A DNA stretch of 64,000 nt from Lentinus brumalis (taxonomy: Eukaryota; Basidiomycota; Agaricomycetes; Polyporales; Polyporaceae): assembly GCA_001792895.1 (NCBI GenBank), contig MARA01000003.1, positions 1,488,001 through 1,552,000 on the forward strand, given 5' to 3'. The translations under genes and the position numbers were made by a program. Below are positions 32,989 through 45,983 of this stretch, piece by piece (positions within the stretch are counted from its first letter, which is position 1; the number at the start of each line of letters is the position of its first letter). Under the pieces are notes generated by a model that was given only the letters and a program-made list of their open reading frames with translations, was not told the origin of the DNA and made no database searches.

Positions 32989-35900
32989 ATGGAGGTAAGA
33001 TTGGCTATTTGCGTGAGCGATGATTTGCTAAGCATATGAATATGGGCAGTTGTTGGCACCCTCCAACTCCTCCACCGCCGCCGCGGTGACCTTCATTACC
33101 TTCGTCCAAGACCTCAAACGCAAGACGAAGACATGGGGTCCAATGATCGAGCTCTGCGCAAGCGGAGAGAAGACGCTGGAACGATTTCGATACCAATTTC
33201 CGGACGACTGGCTGTATAGTGACCAACTGAGGGGAGAGTGGAGTGCATTCAACGAGATCCTCAAGAGAAAGAACGATTCAATTCAGGAACAACTAGGTAC
33301 GTGCTCTTACATTAGTTACGGACGGAGCAGACGCGAACGGAGTGTTCTGTGGCAGCGGGACTTCAACTCAAGATTGTCGCGGAGGACAAGATTGTCGAGA
33401 ACAAGATAAACGACATCATCCAGGAATGGGAGCAAACGCGGCCAGTACAGGGCGGCATGCGTGCAGACACGGCACTCAACACCATCAATATCTTCGAGGG
33501 CAAGCTCACGCGCGTACAGGAAGACTACGAGCTAGTCTGCAAAGCCAAGGAGGCCCTTGACCTCGAACTCATCCGTCACACGCGGTTAGAACCCGTCTTC
33601 GAGGAGCTACGTGACCTCAAGGCCGTCTGGACGGCGCTGTCGGGTGTATGGAACCAAATTGGCGAGCTGCGCGAGATGACTTGGGCCACGGTGCAACCGA
33701 GGAAGCTCAGGCAGCAGTTGGACGGGCTCTTGTCGTCAACGAAGGAGATGCCGACGCGCATGCGACAATATGCGGCGTTCGAGTACGTGCAAGACGTCTT
33801 GCGAGGACTCCTCAAGGCCAACACGCTCATATCGGAGCTGAAGTCGGAGGCTTTGAAGGATAGGCATTGGAAGCAGCTGTTCAAGGTGTTGAGGGTGCCG
33901 TCGCAGATCAGTCTCCCATTGTGAGTTCCTCCTCCGCTTTGCCTAAGATTGTTGTAATCGACCGTTGGCGCAGAATGACCCTCGGACATGTCTACGACAT
34001 GGACCTACGGAAGAACGAAAACCTCATCAAGGAGGTCATTATTCAAGCACAGGGAGAGGTGCGTCAGTCAGAAGTTCGCATTGCTCTCTTACTAAGTCGT
34101 TTTGCAGATGGCTCTTGAGGAGTACATCCGGCAAGTCAAGGAGGCATGGACGAATTATACCCTGGACCTCGTCAACTATCAGAACAAGTGTCGTTTGATA
34201 AGGTAGGCATACTTGGCAGGCTAGCCTGGAATAGCCTCGAAATTCACGCTTCTTGGTAGGGGATGGGATGACTTGTTCAACAAGTGCAGCGAAAACTTGA
34301 ACTCGCTCACGCAGATGAAGCTGTCTCCTTACTACAAAGGTGGGTAGCAACATCATCGTACTCCTGACTTCGTACTCACACCGCGCAGTCTTCGAGGAAG
34401 AGGCAAGCGCTTGGGAGGAGAAGCTTAACCGCATACACGTACTGTTCGGTGCGTTCCTTCCTTTGTAGCCGACCATGCTTAAGCTGACGCTGTGTTCCAG
34501 ACGTCTGGATTGACGTACAACGGCGGTGGGTCTACCTCGAAGGTATCTTTTCCGGCAGCGCAGACATCAAGCATCTTCTCCCTGTCGAGTCGGCACGCTT
34601 CCAGAACATCAACACCGAGTTCCTTACGGTCATGAAGAAAGTCTACAAGTCGCCTTTCGTGATCGACGTGATGAACATTCAGGGCATCCAGAAGTCTCTA
34701 GAGCGGTTGGCAGACCTGCTGACGAAGATCCAGAAGGCGCTTGGAGAATACCTTGAGCGGGAGCGGTCGTCCTTCCCCCGGTTCTACTTCGTCGGCGACG
34801 AAGATTTGCTGGAGATCATCGGTAATAGCAAGGAGATCTTGCGTATCATGAAGCATCTGAAGAAGATGTTCGCGGGTATCTCGACAATCATGCTGAGCGA
34901 GGACTTGTCCCAAATTGAAGGCATGGCGTCTCGAGAGGCCGAGGAGGTTCGGTTCAAGAACCCTATCCTCTTCAAGGACTACCCCAAGATCAACGATTGG
35001 TTGACTAAACTCGAGGCGGAGATGCGAGTGTCTTTGGCACAACTTCTCTGCGACGCCGTAGCAGAGCTTCAATCTTTCTATGGGACTGTCTCTCCCTTGC
35101 CCCAGGATCAGTTCATGGGCTGGCTGGAGAAGTACCCTGCTCAGCTCGTCGTCCTCGCTGTCCAGGTCGTGTGGACAGCATCCGTCGAAGGCGCGCTAGA
35201 GAGCTCCCAGCCTTTGGATGGTCCTCTCGATACCGTACGGGAAGCTCTGGATCTCCTCGCCGACGTCGTGCTCACGGAGCTCACGCCAGTGACGCGTCGC
35301 AAATGCGAGCACCTCATCACCGAACTGGTTCACCAGCGTGACGTGATGCGCACACTAATCCAGCAGCGCGTCGCGGACAACCGGGCTTTCTCATGGTTGT
35401 ACCAGATGCGCTTCTACCTGAATCGTAATATCGACAACCCTCTCGAAAGGCTCTCGATCCGGGTCGCGGACGCGTCGTTCCCATACGGATGGGAGTATCT
35501 TGGTGTCCCCGACCGTCTTGTGCAGACGCCGCTCACCGACAGATGTTACCTTACTCTCACGCAGGCATTGGACAACCAGCTTGGCGGTGCTCCATTCGGT
35601 CCTGCTGGAACTGGTGAGTTCGGACATTATGATTGCTGTGCAAGATGGATGCTAACCAAGCTCAATAGGGAAAACCGAGTCTGTCAAGGCTCTCGGTGTG
35701 CAGCTGGGTCGCTTTGTCCTCGTCTTTTGTTGTGACGAGACGTTCGACTTGCAAGCCATGGGGCGTATCTTCGTCGGTCTATGTCAAGTCGGCGCTTGGG
35801 GATGCTTCGACGAGTTCAACCGTCTCGAGGAGCGTATTCTCAGTGCCGTCTCGCAGGAGGTCCAGAGCATCCAGCAGGGACTTGCGTTGCTCGTGAAGAA

Positions 35901-38900
35901 CCCGAACACGGAGATCGAGCTCGTCGGCAAGAACGTCAAGCTCAATCAGAACATGGGTATCTTCATCACGACCAATCCTAATTACGCCGGTCGTTCGCAG
36001 CTCCCGCCCAACCTGACGAAGCTGTTCCGTCCTATGGCCATGACACGTCCCGATCGCGAGCTCATTGCTCAGGTCATGCTGTTCTCACAGGGCTTCCGGA
36101 CGGCGGAGTCCCTTGCATCGAAGATTGTGCCCTTCTTCAACCTGTGCGACGAGCAGCTCTCCCCTCAGCCTCATTACGACTTTGGTCTCCGTGCTCTCAA
36201 GGCTGTCCTGGCGTCAGCTGGTATCCTCAAGCGCGAGCGCCTGCTCGCATCGACGAACGAGGGTGTCGATGCCTCGGTCCTCTCGGATGCAACCTCTGAA
36301 CAGGTCATTGTGATCCAGAGTGTGACCGAAACCATCGTTCCCAAGCTCGTTGCTGATGACGTTCCTCTGCTGACCAGGTAAGCATATATAGTGTTGTGCA
36401 AAGAACGATTACTCAACTTTGGTACAGTCTGTTGACGGACGTCTTCCCTGGTGTCGACTACGTCCCAGTTGACCTCGACGCGCTTCGTGAACAGATCAGC
36501 AAGGTGTGCGCCGAGCGCCGGCTGATCGAGGGCGAGCGCTGGATCAACAAGATCCTGCAGCTCTACCAGATCCAGAAGATCCAGCACGGTCTAATGATGG
36601 TTGGTCCGTCTGGTAGCGGCAAGACGAATGCGTGGTCGGTGCTCTTGTCAGCCCTCGAGCGGCTGGACGGCGTCGAGGGTGTGTCGTACGTCATCGACCC
36701 CAAGGCGATGCACAAGGATGCGCTCTATGGTACGCTCGACCCCACAACTCGAGAGTGGAAGGATGGTCTCTTCACGCACACGCTGCGGAAGATCGTTGAT
36801 GACGTTCGTGGTGAGAGTGGCAAGAGGCACTGGATCATCTTTGACGGTGATGTCGATCCGGAGTGGGTCGAGAACTTGAACAGGTTTGTTCCAGCTCATA
36901 TCTGTAGCGACGACACTGACTCGGAGCGTACAGTGTACTTGACGACAACAAACTTCTGACTCTCCCAAACGGAGAGCGTCTCAACCTTCCTCCCAATGTG
37001 CGGATCATGTTCGAGGTCGAGCATCTCAAGTACGCCACCCTCGCCACCGTCAGTCGCTGTGGTATGATCTGGTTCAGCGACGATGTCGTGGAGCCAAGTA
37101 TGGTGTTCCGTCATTACTTGGACACACTCTCGACTGTTCCTCTTGATGCAGAGGATGAGGAGGCTGCTGAGCTTGCTCGTCGTCCAGACGGAGAGGGCAC
37201 AGGATCGCCGCATCTCGCCACCCAGAAGCAGATTGCGGCCATCCTCGAGCCCTTCTTCGGCGAGGGTGAGCTCATCATGAGCGCCCTTCAGTATGCCGAG
37301 ACCATTGAACACATCATGGACTTCACGGTCACTCGAGCCCTCAACACTCTCTTCTCCCTCATCAACAAGACCGTCCGAAACGTCATCGAATATAACATCC
37401 AACACTCCGACTTCCCCTATCCCACGAGCGCGTCGAGCAGTATGTCACCAAACGTCTGCTCGTCAACATCATCTGGGCCTTCTCCGGAGACGCTCGCCTG
37501 GAGCTGCGCGCTGAGCTCGGCGACTTCCTGCGGAAGCACACTGGGGTTGACCTCCCTCCCCTCGTCCCAGGTGGTTCCCTCCTGGACTACGACGTACAAG
37601 TCGCTAACGGAGAATGGAGCGCTTGGCAAGCTCGCGTTCCAGTCATTGAGATCGAGGCCCATGCTGTCACGGCTTCGGATGTCGTCGTGCCCACGGTCGA
37701 TACCGTTCGCCACGAGGAGGTGTTGTACTCGTGGCTCTCTGAGCACAAGCCGTTGATGCTCTGTGGTCCTCCCGGTTCCGGAAAGACCATGACGCTCTTT
37801 AGTGCCCTGCGCAAGCTGCCGGACATGGAGGTCGTTGGTCTGAACTTCTCGAGTGCCACCGTGCCGGAGTTGATCCTGAAGACCTTCGAGCAGTACTGCG
37901 AGTATCGGAAGACCCCCAACGGCGTCATCCTCGCCCCTACACAAATTGGTCGCTGGCTCGTTGTCTTCTGCGATGAGATCAACCTGCCGGCTACTGACAA
38001 GTATGGCACTCAGCGCGTCATCTCCTTCATTCGTCAGCTGGTCGAGTGTGGCGGATATTGGAGAACCAGTGACATGGCTTGGGTGAAGCTCGAGCGCATC
38101 CAGTTCGTGGGCGCTTGTAATCCGCCTACCGACCCTGGTCGTGTTCCTTTGAGCCACCGTTTCCTGCGCCACGCGCCGCTTGTCATGGTCGATTACCCCG
38201 GAGAACTGTCACTCAAACAGATCTACGGAACGTACAATCGCGCGCTGCTGAAGGTGGTCCCCAACCTCCGCACATACGCCGAGCCTTTGACGGATGCCAT
38301 GGTCGATGTCTATCTCGCATCCCAGAAGCGCTTCACCACCGATATCCAGGCCCACTATGTCTACAGTCCTCGTGAGCTCACACGATGGGTCCGTGGTATC
38401 TATGAAGCCATCCGGCCTTTGGAAATACTGTCCGTGGAGGGCTTGGTACGAGTGTGGGCCCATGAAGCCTTGCGCCTCTTCCAGGACCGTCTCGTCTCCG
38501 AGGAAGAGAAACGATGGACAGACGAGGCCATCGACAATGCCGCAACGAGCAACTTCCCCACAATCAACCGCGATGAGGCCCTTGCGAGGCCGATCCTGTT
38601 CTCCAACTGGACGTCGAAGAACTATATCCCGGTCGACCGCGAGGTTCTTCGCGAGTACACGAAGGCTCGGCTGCGTGTCTTCTATGAGGAGGAACTGGAT
38701 GTTCCGCTCGTGCTCTTCAACGATGTCTTGGACCATGTTCTCCGTATCGATCGTGTCTTCCGTCAGGTTCAGGGTCACTTGCTCCTCATCGGTGTCAGTG
38801 GCAGTGGAAAGGTAAGTATCGTGACTCGTACGAAATGTCACCCTCTAATCCTTCGCTCCAGACTACGCTGTCGCGCTTCGTTGCCTGGATGAACGGCCTG

Positions 38901-41900
38901 AGCATCTTCCAGATCAAGGTCTCCAACAAATACACCGGCGAGGATTTCGACGAGGACCTTCGGACTGTCCTGCGTCGCGCCGGATGCAAGGGCGAGAAGA
39001 TCTGCTTCATCATGGACGAGTCAAACGTACTTGACTCCGGTTTCCTAGAACGCATGAACACGTTGCTCGCCAACGCCGAGGTTCCCGGTCTCTTCGAAGG
39101 GGACGAACACTCTGCTCTCATGACGGCCTGTAAGGAAGGTTCGCAACGCGACGGTCTCATGCTCGACTCCCAAGAAGAGCTTTACCGCTGGTTTACGCAG
39201 CAAGTGGCGAAGAACCTACATGTTGTGTTCACGATGAATCCTCCTGAGAACGGCTTGGCTTCTCGTGCGGCCACCTCCCCCGCTTTGTTCAATCGTTGCG
39301 TGCTCGATTGGTTTGGCGACTGGTCGGATCAGGCATTCTTCCAGGTCGGCATGGAGTTTACGAATACGCTCGACTTGGATCTTCCGTCCTACAATCCTCC
39401 CTCCATGTTCCCCATCGCATACCGCGAGCTATCGATGCCTCCTACTCACCGTGCCGCTGTCGTAAATGGATTGGTCCACGTCCATCAGTCGATGCACCAG
39501 ATCAACCAACGGCTCAGTCGGCGCCAGGGTCGTTATAATTACGTTACCCCCCGTCACTACCTCGATTTGTAAGTGCTTCGCCCAACAGGAACAGCTGTGA
39601 CTAACTTCCTGGCCTGTCATAGCATCAACCATTACGTCCGTCTGCACAACGAGAAGCGTGAAGAGCTCGAGGAGCAGCAGCGCCACCTCCACGTCGGACT
39701 CGACAAGCTCAAGGATACTGTCGAGCAGGTCGAGGAGCTGCGCAAGAGTCTCGCTATCAAGCGGACACAGCTGGAGGCGAAGAACCAGGAAGCCAATGAG
39801 AAGCTGAAACGCATGGTGGCGGACCAGCAGGAAGCTGAGCAGAAGAAAGCGGCGTCTCTCGAGATTCAGATTGCTCTCGCTGAGCAAGACAAGAACATCA
39901 AGGAGCGTCGTGAGGTTGTTATGGCTGACTTGGCCGACGCGGAGCCGGCCGTCCTCGATGCCCAAGCAGCTGTTAGCAACATCAAACGTCAGCATCTGCA
40001 GGAAGTGCGTACAATGGCCAACCCGCCCGAAGCCGTCAAGCTCGCGATGGAGTCCGTTTGTACACTGTTGGGTCACAAGATCGACAGCTGGCGCACGGTT
40101 CAGGGTATCATTCGCCGTGACGACTTCATTCAACGTATCGTCAACTACGATACTGCCACTCAGACGACAAAGCAGCTCCGTGATATCATGAAACGCGATT
40201 TCCTCAGCCGTCCGTCGTTCAACTTCGAGACTGTGCAGCGCGCCAGTAAAGCTTGCGGTCCGCTTGTCAAGTGGGCGATCGCTCAGGTTCGCTTCTCCGA
40301 GATCTTGGACAAAGTCGAGCCTCTGCGCAATGAGGTCCAGTCGCTCGAGGACCAGGCAGAAGCTACAAAGCAGCAGGCGCAGATGATGGTGACGATGATC
40401 GCTGAGCTGGAGGCTAGTATCGAACGATACAAGGAGGAGTACGCGGGTCTCATCCGTGAGACTGAGGCTATCAAGACGGAGATGGGGCGCGTCGAGAGCA
40501 AGGTGGACCGCAGCATGAAGCTCTTGGAGAGCTTGTCCTCGGAGAAGACACGTTGGGAGGACGGCAGCCGCACGTTCGATACGGAGATGGGTACTATTGT
40601 CGGCGACGTTCTGCTCTCCGCAGCATTCCTCGCCTACGCAGGCTTCTTCGACCAGCAGTACCGTGAGATGATGTGGCAGGAGTGGTCGGCGCATCTCTCT
40701 GAGGCCGGAGTCAAGTTCAAGGCCGAGCTCTCCCTTCCCGACTACCTTTCCACGGCGGACGACCGTCTCAGCTGGCAGTCGAAGGGCTTGCCTTCCGACA
40801 CCTTGTGCACAGAGAACGCCATCATGATCAAGCGGTACAGTCGTTATCCTCTCATCATCGACCCCACGGGCCAGGCAACCACCTTCTTGGCCAAGGAGTA
40901 TCAGGACCGCAAGATCCAGACCACGAGTTTCCTTGACGAGAAGTTCCTCAAGGTGCTAGAGAGCGCCTTGCGTTTCGGCAATACCCTACTCATCGAGGAC
41001 GTCGAGCACCTTGACCCTATCCTCAACCCGGTCCTCAATAGGGAGATCAGGCGCACAGGAGGTCGTGTCCTCATTCGTCTCGGTAATCAGGACATCGACT
41101 TTTCGCCTTCGTTCACCATGTTCTTGTCCACTCGCGATCCCTCCGTCGAGTTCTCTCCGGATATCTGCAGTCGAGTCACCTTCGTCAACTTCACGATGAC
41201 GAGGAGCAGTCTGCAGAGCCAGTCGTTAGACCAGGTCCTCAAGGTCGAGCGTCCGGATACCGAGCGCAAGCGCACGGACTTGATGAAGATGCAGGGAGAG
41301 TTCCGTCTCCGACTACGCACACTCGAGAAGCTCTTGCTGCAGGCACTCAACGAGTCCTCTGGCAATATCCTCGACGACGACAAGGTCATCAATACTTTGG
41401 AAACGCTGAAGCGGGAAGCGGCCGAGATCACCCGTAAGGTGGAAGAAACCGACCTCGTCATGAAAGAGGTGGAAGAGGTGACTGCCGAGTATCTTCCCAT
41501 TGCCCAAGCCTGCAGCGCCGTCTTCTTCATTCTGGAACAGCTGAACCTCGTCAACCACTTCTACCAGTTCTCCTTGAGGTACTTCCTCGACATTTTCGAC
41601 TACGTCTTGCACCACAATCCCAACCTCCACAATGTCACCGATTATGTCAAGCGCCGGGAGATTCTCCTGAACGACCTTTTCCTTGTTGTCTTCAAGAGGA
41701 CCTCACGAGCGCTGCTGCACCGTGACCACGTCATGCTCGCGGTATTGCTCGCGCAGGTCAAGCTGCGTGGGGTGGAAGAGATCGCGGACGAATTGGAGTT
41801 CTTCCTAGAGAGCGGCGACGGTGCTCTCGTCACCAACACAGACGGCTTCAAGTCCAGCATCCTCACGCCCGATCAGGTGCAGCGGGTTGTCACGTTCGCA

Positions 41901-44227
41901 AAACAGTCGATGTTCAAGCCGGTCGTCAACCATCTCACGGAGCACGAAGACGAATGGGTGCCGTTCCTCGAGTCGAGCACTCCTGAACAGGTTGTCCCTA
42001 CACCATGGGAATCAAGCACTCGTGAGTACTGTCGATGCGACATATGACTTTTTGCTCATGAGCTACCATCAGCTGCGGTCGAGGCAATTCGCAACATGAT
42101 CATCGTTAAGTGCTTGCGCCCCGATCGCCTCCTCCAATCTACAGCGGCCTTCGTCCGCGTCGTCTTCCAGACCGATATCGCCGCCGAGTCGGCGTACGAG
42201 CTTGGCAAGATAGTGAGCGACGAGATCCTGCCTGCTACGCCTGTAGCGTTGGTCGCAGTGCCAGGAACAGACGCTAGTTATCGTGTGGAGAACCTCGTGC
42301 AGAACACTGGTTCTCGCTGTGCGTCAATCGCGATGGGTTCTGAAGAAGGTTTCAAGCTCGCGGAGCAAGCGGTGGGGATGGCAGCGCGGCAGGGAACTTG
42401 GGTGCTGCTCAAGAACGTGCACCTCGCGCCTGCTTGGCTCGGAGAGCTGGAGAAGAAGCTGCAAACTCTCAGCCCGCACAAGAACTTCCGTCTGTTCCTC
42501 ACAATGGAGGCGAGCCCGAACATTCCCGTGAACATCCTACGCCAGTCACGCATCCTCATGAATGAGCCTCCTCCGGGTGTCAAGGCCAATCTGTCAGATT
42601 CGCTGCGTGGTATCGCGCCCAACCGTCTCGCACAGGGACCGGCGGAGAAGGTCCGCTTGTACTTCATGCTCGCGTGGTTCCATGCCGTCGTACAAGAGCG
42701 TCTACGTTACGTCCCTCTCGGATGGAGCAAGACTTACGACTTCAACGACTCCGATATGGCAGCTGCCTTCACCACCATCGACACTTGGCTCAACAGCATC
42801 GCAAAGGGCCGTGCGAACGTAGATCCGGCGTCTATACCTTGGGACGCCATCCGAACCCTCATCAAGCAGTCGGTGTATGGTGGTCGGGTGGACAGTGACT
42901 TCGATCAGAGAATTGTGGATGCGTTCGTGGACGGGCTCTTCACTCCGTCGTCGTACAATGTCGACTTCGACTTGGTCCCAAGCGTCACCGGCTCTAAGAT
43001 TCTCACCGTCCCCGAGGGCACGAAGCTCGAGCACTTCCTCTCCTGGGTGCAGCAGTTGCCTGACAGGGAGCCGCCTTCATGGCTCAGCCTGCCTCCTACC
43101 GCCGAGCGCGTCATTGCTGTTGCTCAAGGTACGCTCGACGTTGTCCCTACCTGGCTGATCGTGTGCTGATGCCGGAACAGGCAATGAGCTCCTCAGCAAG
43201 CTGCGCAAGATGCGTACGCTGGCGGATGATGATGAGGAGGTTACACCTACTGCCGGACCCTCACAAGGTCAAGCGTCTCAACAGCCTGCCTGGATGCGCC
43301 AACTCCACGAGCGTTGCAAAGAATGGCTCGGACAGCTTCCAGCGGTAAGTCGAGGGATGACTTAGTTGACGGGACAATGTGGCTAACGCTCTGATTGATA
43401 GAACTTCCATACGCTGCAGAAGCAGAGTGGGGAGCACTCAGATCCTCTGTACCGTCTCTTCTCCCGCGAAGGTTCAATCGGGAGCAGGTTGCTGTCACAG
43501 GTTCGCAAGGACTTGGCAGATGTTGTGAAGGTCTGTGAGGGTGATCTGAAGCAGACGAACCACCTCCGTACTCTCATGAGCTCGCTCACAAAGGGTAAGT
43601 ATTGTGCCGGCGTGCTCCGTGCTATGACTGACGGAGTGTTTTCAGGCACGATCCCTGATCACTGGAGACGCTACAAGGTGCACAAGGCGATGGGTGCGTC
43701 TGAGTGGATTTCCAACTTCGCGCGTCGTCTTGGGCAACTGGACCAGATCGCTACACTCGACAATCTGAATAATGTCGAGGTGTGGCTCGGAGGGCTGTTC
43801 TTCCCCGAGGCCTACATCACAGCCACTCGGCAAGCCGTCGCGCACCGCAAGAGGTGGAGTTTGGAGACGTTGCGCCTCGAGCTTGACATTGAGAAGGTTA
43901 ACGATCCCGGGGCTTTCATCGTCGACGGTAAGTCTCATCTTTCTACGGCTCCACGTTATCATTCTCATGCATCTGATAGGACTCGTGCTCGAGGGTGCCG
44001 CTTGGGCAACCGACAAGCTGGTGCTGAACGACGGCGAGACTGTCCGCCTTGGGCCATCACAAGTCCGCTGGGTACAGTCGGAAGAGGTGGCGCCGGACAG
44101 GGTGAACCTGCCGGTGTACCTCAACGGCGACCGCAGCGACGTCATGTTTACGGTTGACCTGCCCTTCGACAGCGCTGCAGGGGCATTGGTTGCGACTCGG
44201 GCTGTCTGCTTGACTGCTGGCGGTTGA
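32989..44227 (+). CDS. dhc2: cytoplasmic dynein heavy chain, motor-encoding half of a split gene (Dhc2 type)
   Basis: About 3,450 residues over some fifteen introns. The first exon is only ATG GAG (intron 32995-33049). Order: [10 protein letters not shown] start, linker ([36 protein letters not shown]), AAA1 P-loop GPAGTGKTE split by intron 35614-35668, AAA2 GPSGSGKT (36603), AAA3 GPPGSGKT (37764), AAA4 GVSGSGKT split by intron 38812-38861, coiled-coil stalk and microtubule-binding domain (about 39640-40560; [18 protein letters not shown]), AAA5, AAA6 and C-terminal domain ([38 protein letters not shown]). It moves cargo and nuclei toward microtubule minus ends. The ~900-residue dimerisation tail is absent, and SmE lies divergently upstream, matching the known two-gene dynein of Agaricomycetes. 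One base is missing in CCCC at 37414-37417 ([15 protein letters not shown]). Confidence 0.95.
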
Positions 44228-44485
44228 GTGTATCTCTCTCGGTAGATGTTGGATTAGAGTCAGACGGTGATTTCGGAGCACACGTATATACGCGCATACC
44301 CGTCCTTAGCATAATACCTCCTTCCCTCATGTTCGCTAATGCCAACTAATGAATATCACGATGTTTCATGGTCTAGCTTGTGACGATTGAAAGCAGCTGT
44401 ACGCAATCCGAGTCATCTTGCATGCAGCAAAGTTTATCTATAGCAGCTGTAGATAGACGCCCGTGGTTCTTCTTGAAGCACCGCG
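44228..44485 (+). promoter_or_regulatory. dynein 3' end and homoserine kinase promoter
   Basis: 258 bp between stop and next start on the same strand. No further gene. Confidence 0.4.
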
Positions 44486-45676
44486 ATGTCGCCGCGCTCT
44501 TTCACCATCCGTGTCCCCGCGACCTCAGCCAACATCGGGCCTGGCTTTGACGTCGTCGGCCTCTCGCTTTCTCTCCATCTCACTCTCACTGTCACCCTCA
44601 CACCGCCGAGCGCGTCCGACCCAGCCCGACCGCCCCGCATATCCTACTCTGGCGAAGGCGCGGATGAGGTCCCTCTCGATGCATACAAGAACCTTACGAC
44701 ACGTGTCGCGCTCTATGTCCTGCGCTGCCATGACATCGCCAAGTTCCCCGAGAACCTAACCATTCACTGCGCAAACGAGATCCCCTTCGGACGCGGGCTG
44801 GGCTCGTCCGGTGCGGCAGTCATCGCGGGCGTCCTGCTTGGGAACGAGCTTGGGCAGCTCAACTTACCCATAGAGCGCATGCTCGACTTCGCGCTGATGG
44901 TAGAACGGCATCCGGACAACGTTACGGCGGCCCTGGTGGGTGGGTTCGTTGGGTCGTATCTCAGGGAGCTGGATGCGGCCGCCACAGAGGCTGCGAGCGT
45001 GCCGCTGAGCGAGGTTCTGCCCGAGTATCCCGCGGATGCGGGCGAAGGTTGGGGTATGGATCCTCCTCAGCCTCCCTTGGGCATCGGGCACTATGTGCGC
45101 TTCGGGTGGTCGCAGAGCATCAAGGCTCTTGCAATCATCCCGCGGTTCGAGCTCAGCACGGCTAAGGCGCGGAGCGTACTTCCCCAGGAGTACTCGAGAA
45201 AAGATTTGGTGCGTTTGCCGTGATGTCGACCGGAGACCGAAAGTATCAACTTACCGGCTGGTTGTTTCATAGGTGTTCAACCTCCAGCGGTTAGCAGTGT
45301 TGACTACCGCGCTCGCGCAAACGCCGCCCGACCCAGAACTCATTTACGAGGCGATGAAGGACCGCGTCCATCAACCCTACCGGAAGACTCTCGTGCGTGC
45401 CCCTATCACGTTCACACAATCGTATACGACACTCATTCAAGGTTTCCACAGATCCCCGGACTCCCCGAGGTAACGAACAACATCACCCCATCGACACATC
45501 CTGGCCTCCTCGGGATCTGTCTCTCAGGCGCAGGGCCGACGATCCTCGCACTCGCCACGAGCGGCTTCGAGGCTATCGCCGAGGACGCGCGCGCGATCTT
45601 CAGGACGCATGGTATCGAGGTTGATTGGAAGGTTCTTGAGGTCGCTGGTGGCAGCGTCGTGACTCAAAATCCTTGA
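44486..45676 (+). CDS. thr1: homoserine kinase (GHMP family)
   Basis: Phosphorylates L-homoserine with ATP to O-phosphohomoserine, the step before threonine synthase; cytosolic. Three exons with introns 45209-45272 and 45393-45451. Motifs: VPATSANIGPGFDVVGLSLS at the N-terminus, the GHMP ATP loop PFGRGLGSSGAAVIAG, substrate-binding ERHPDNVTAALVGGF, then RSVLPQEYSRKDL and, in the last exon, LLGICLSGAGPTILALA. Length (~355 residues) fits the family and all motifs are intact. Start chosen at MSPRSFTIRV, directly before the conserved VPATSANIG. Confidence 0.96.
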
Positions 45677-45983
45677 AGCTGTATACAAAGCATACGATGT
45701 AGCAAATAGACATTGTCAGTTACTCTAAGACATATCGCCCGCTCCTCGTCCCTGATGACAACACTCTGATAGGTACGGATGACCATTCAGTGTCATGGAA
45801 GAGACCAGCGTGGTTCTCATCGTGCTGGTGGCGAAATCACTCTCTCCGCGGGAACATAAATGAGTGACAGTCGACTGGTATTGGACGCCGGGTCGTGTAC
45901 TACGGATACAGCAGCAGGTATGCTCCGGATGATCTACACCCCAATAAATACGCCAGATGATGTTACTTTCTCAGCCAAAGAGC
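45677..45983. other. intergenic, convergent 3' ends
   Basis: About 307 bp between the homoserine kinase stop and the secreted protein stop. Nothing coding is seen. Confidence 0.5.

Noticed and set aside
39429..40694. 421-residue frame antisense to dynein
   Set aside because: It is the shadow of the Leu/Glu-rich coiled-coil stalk of dynein; the sense strand matches the family without gaps.
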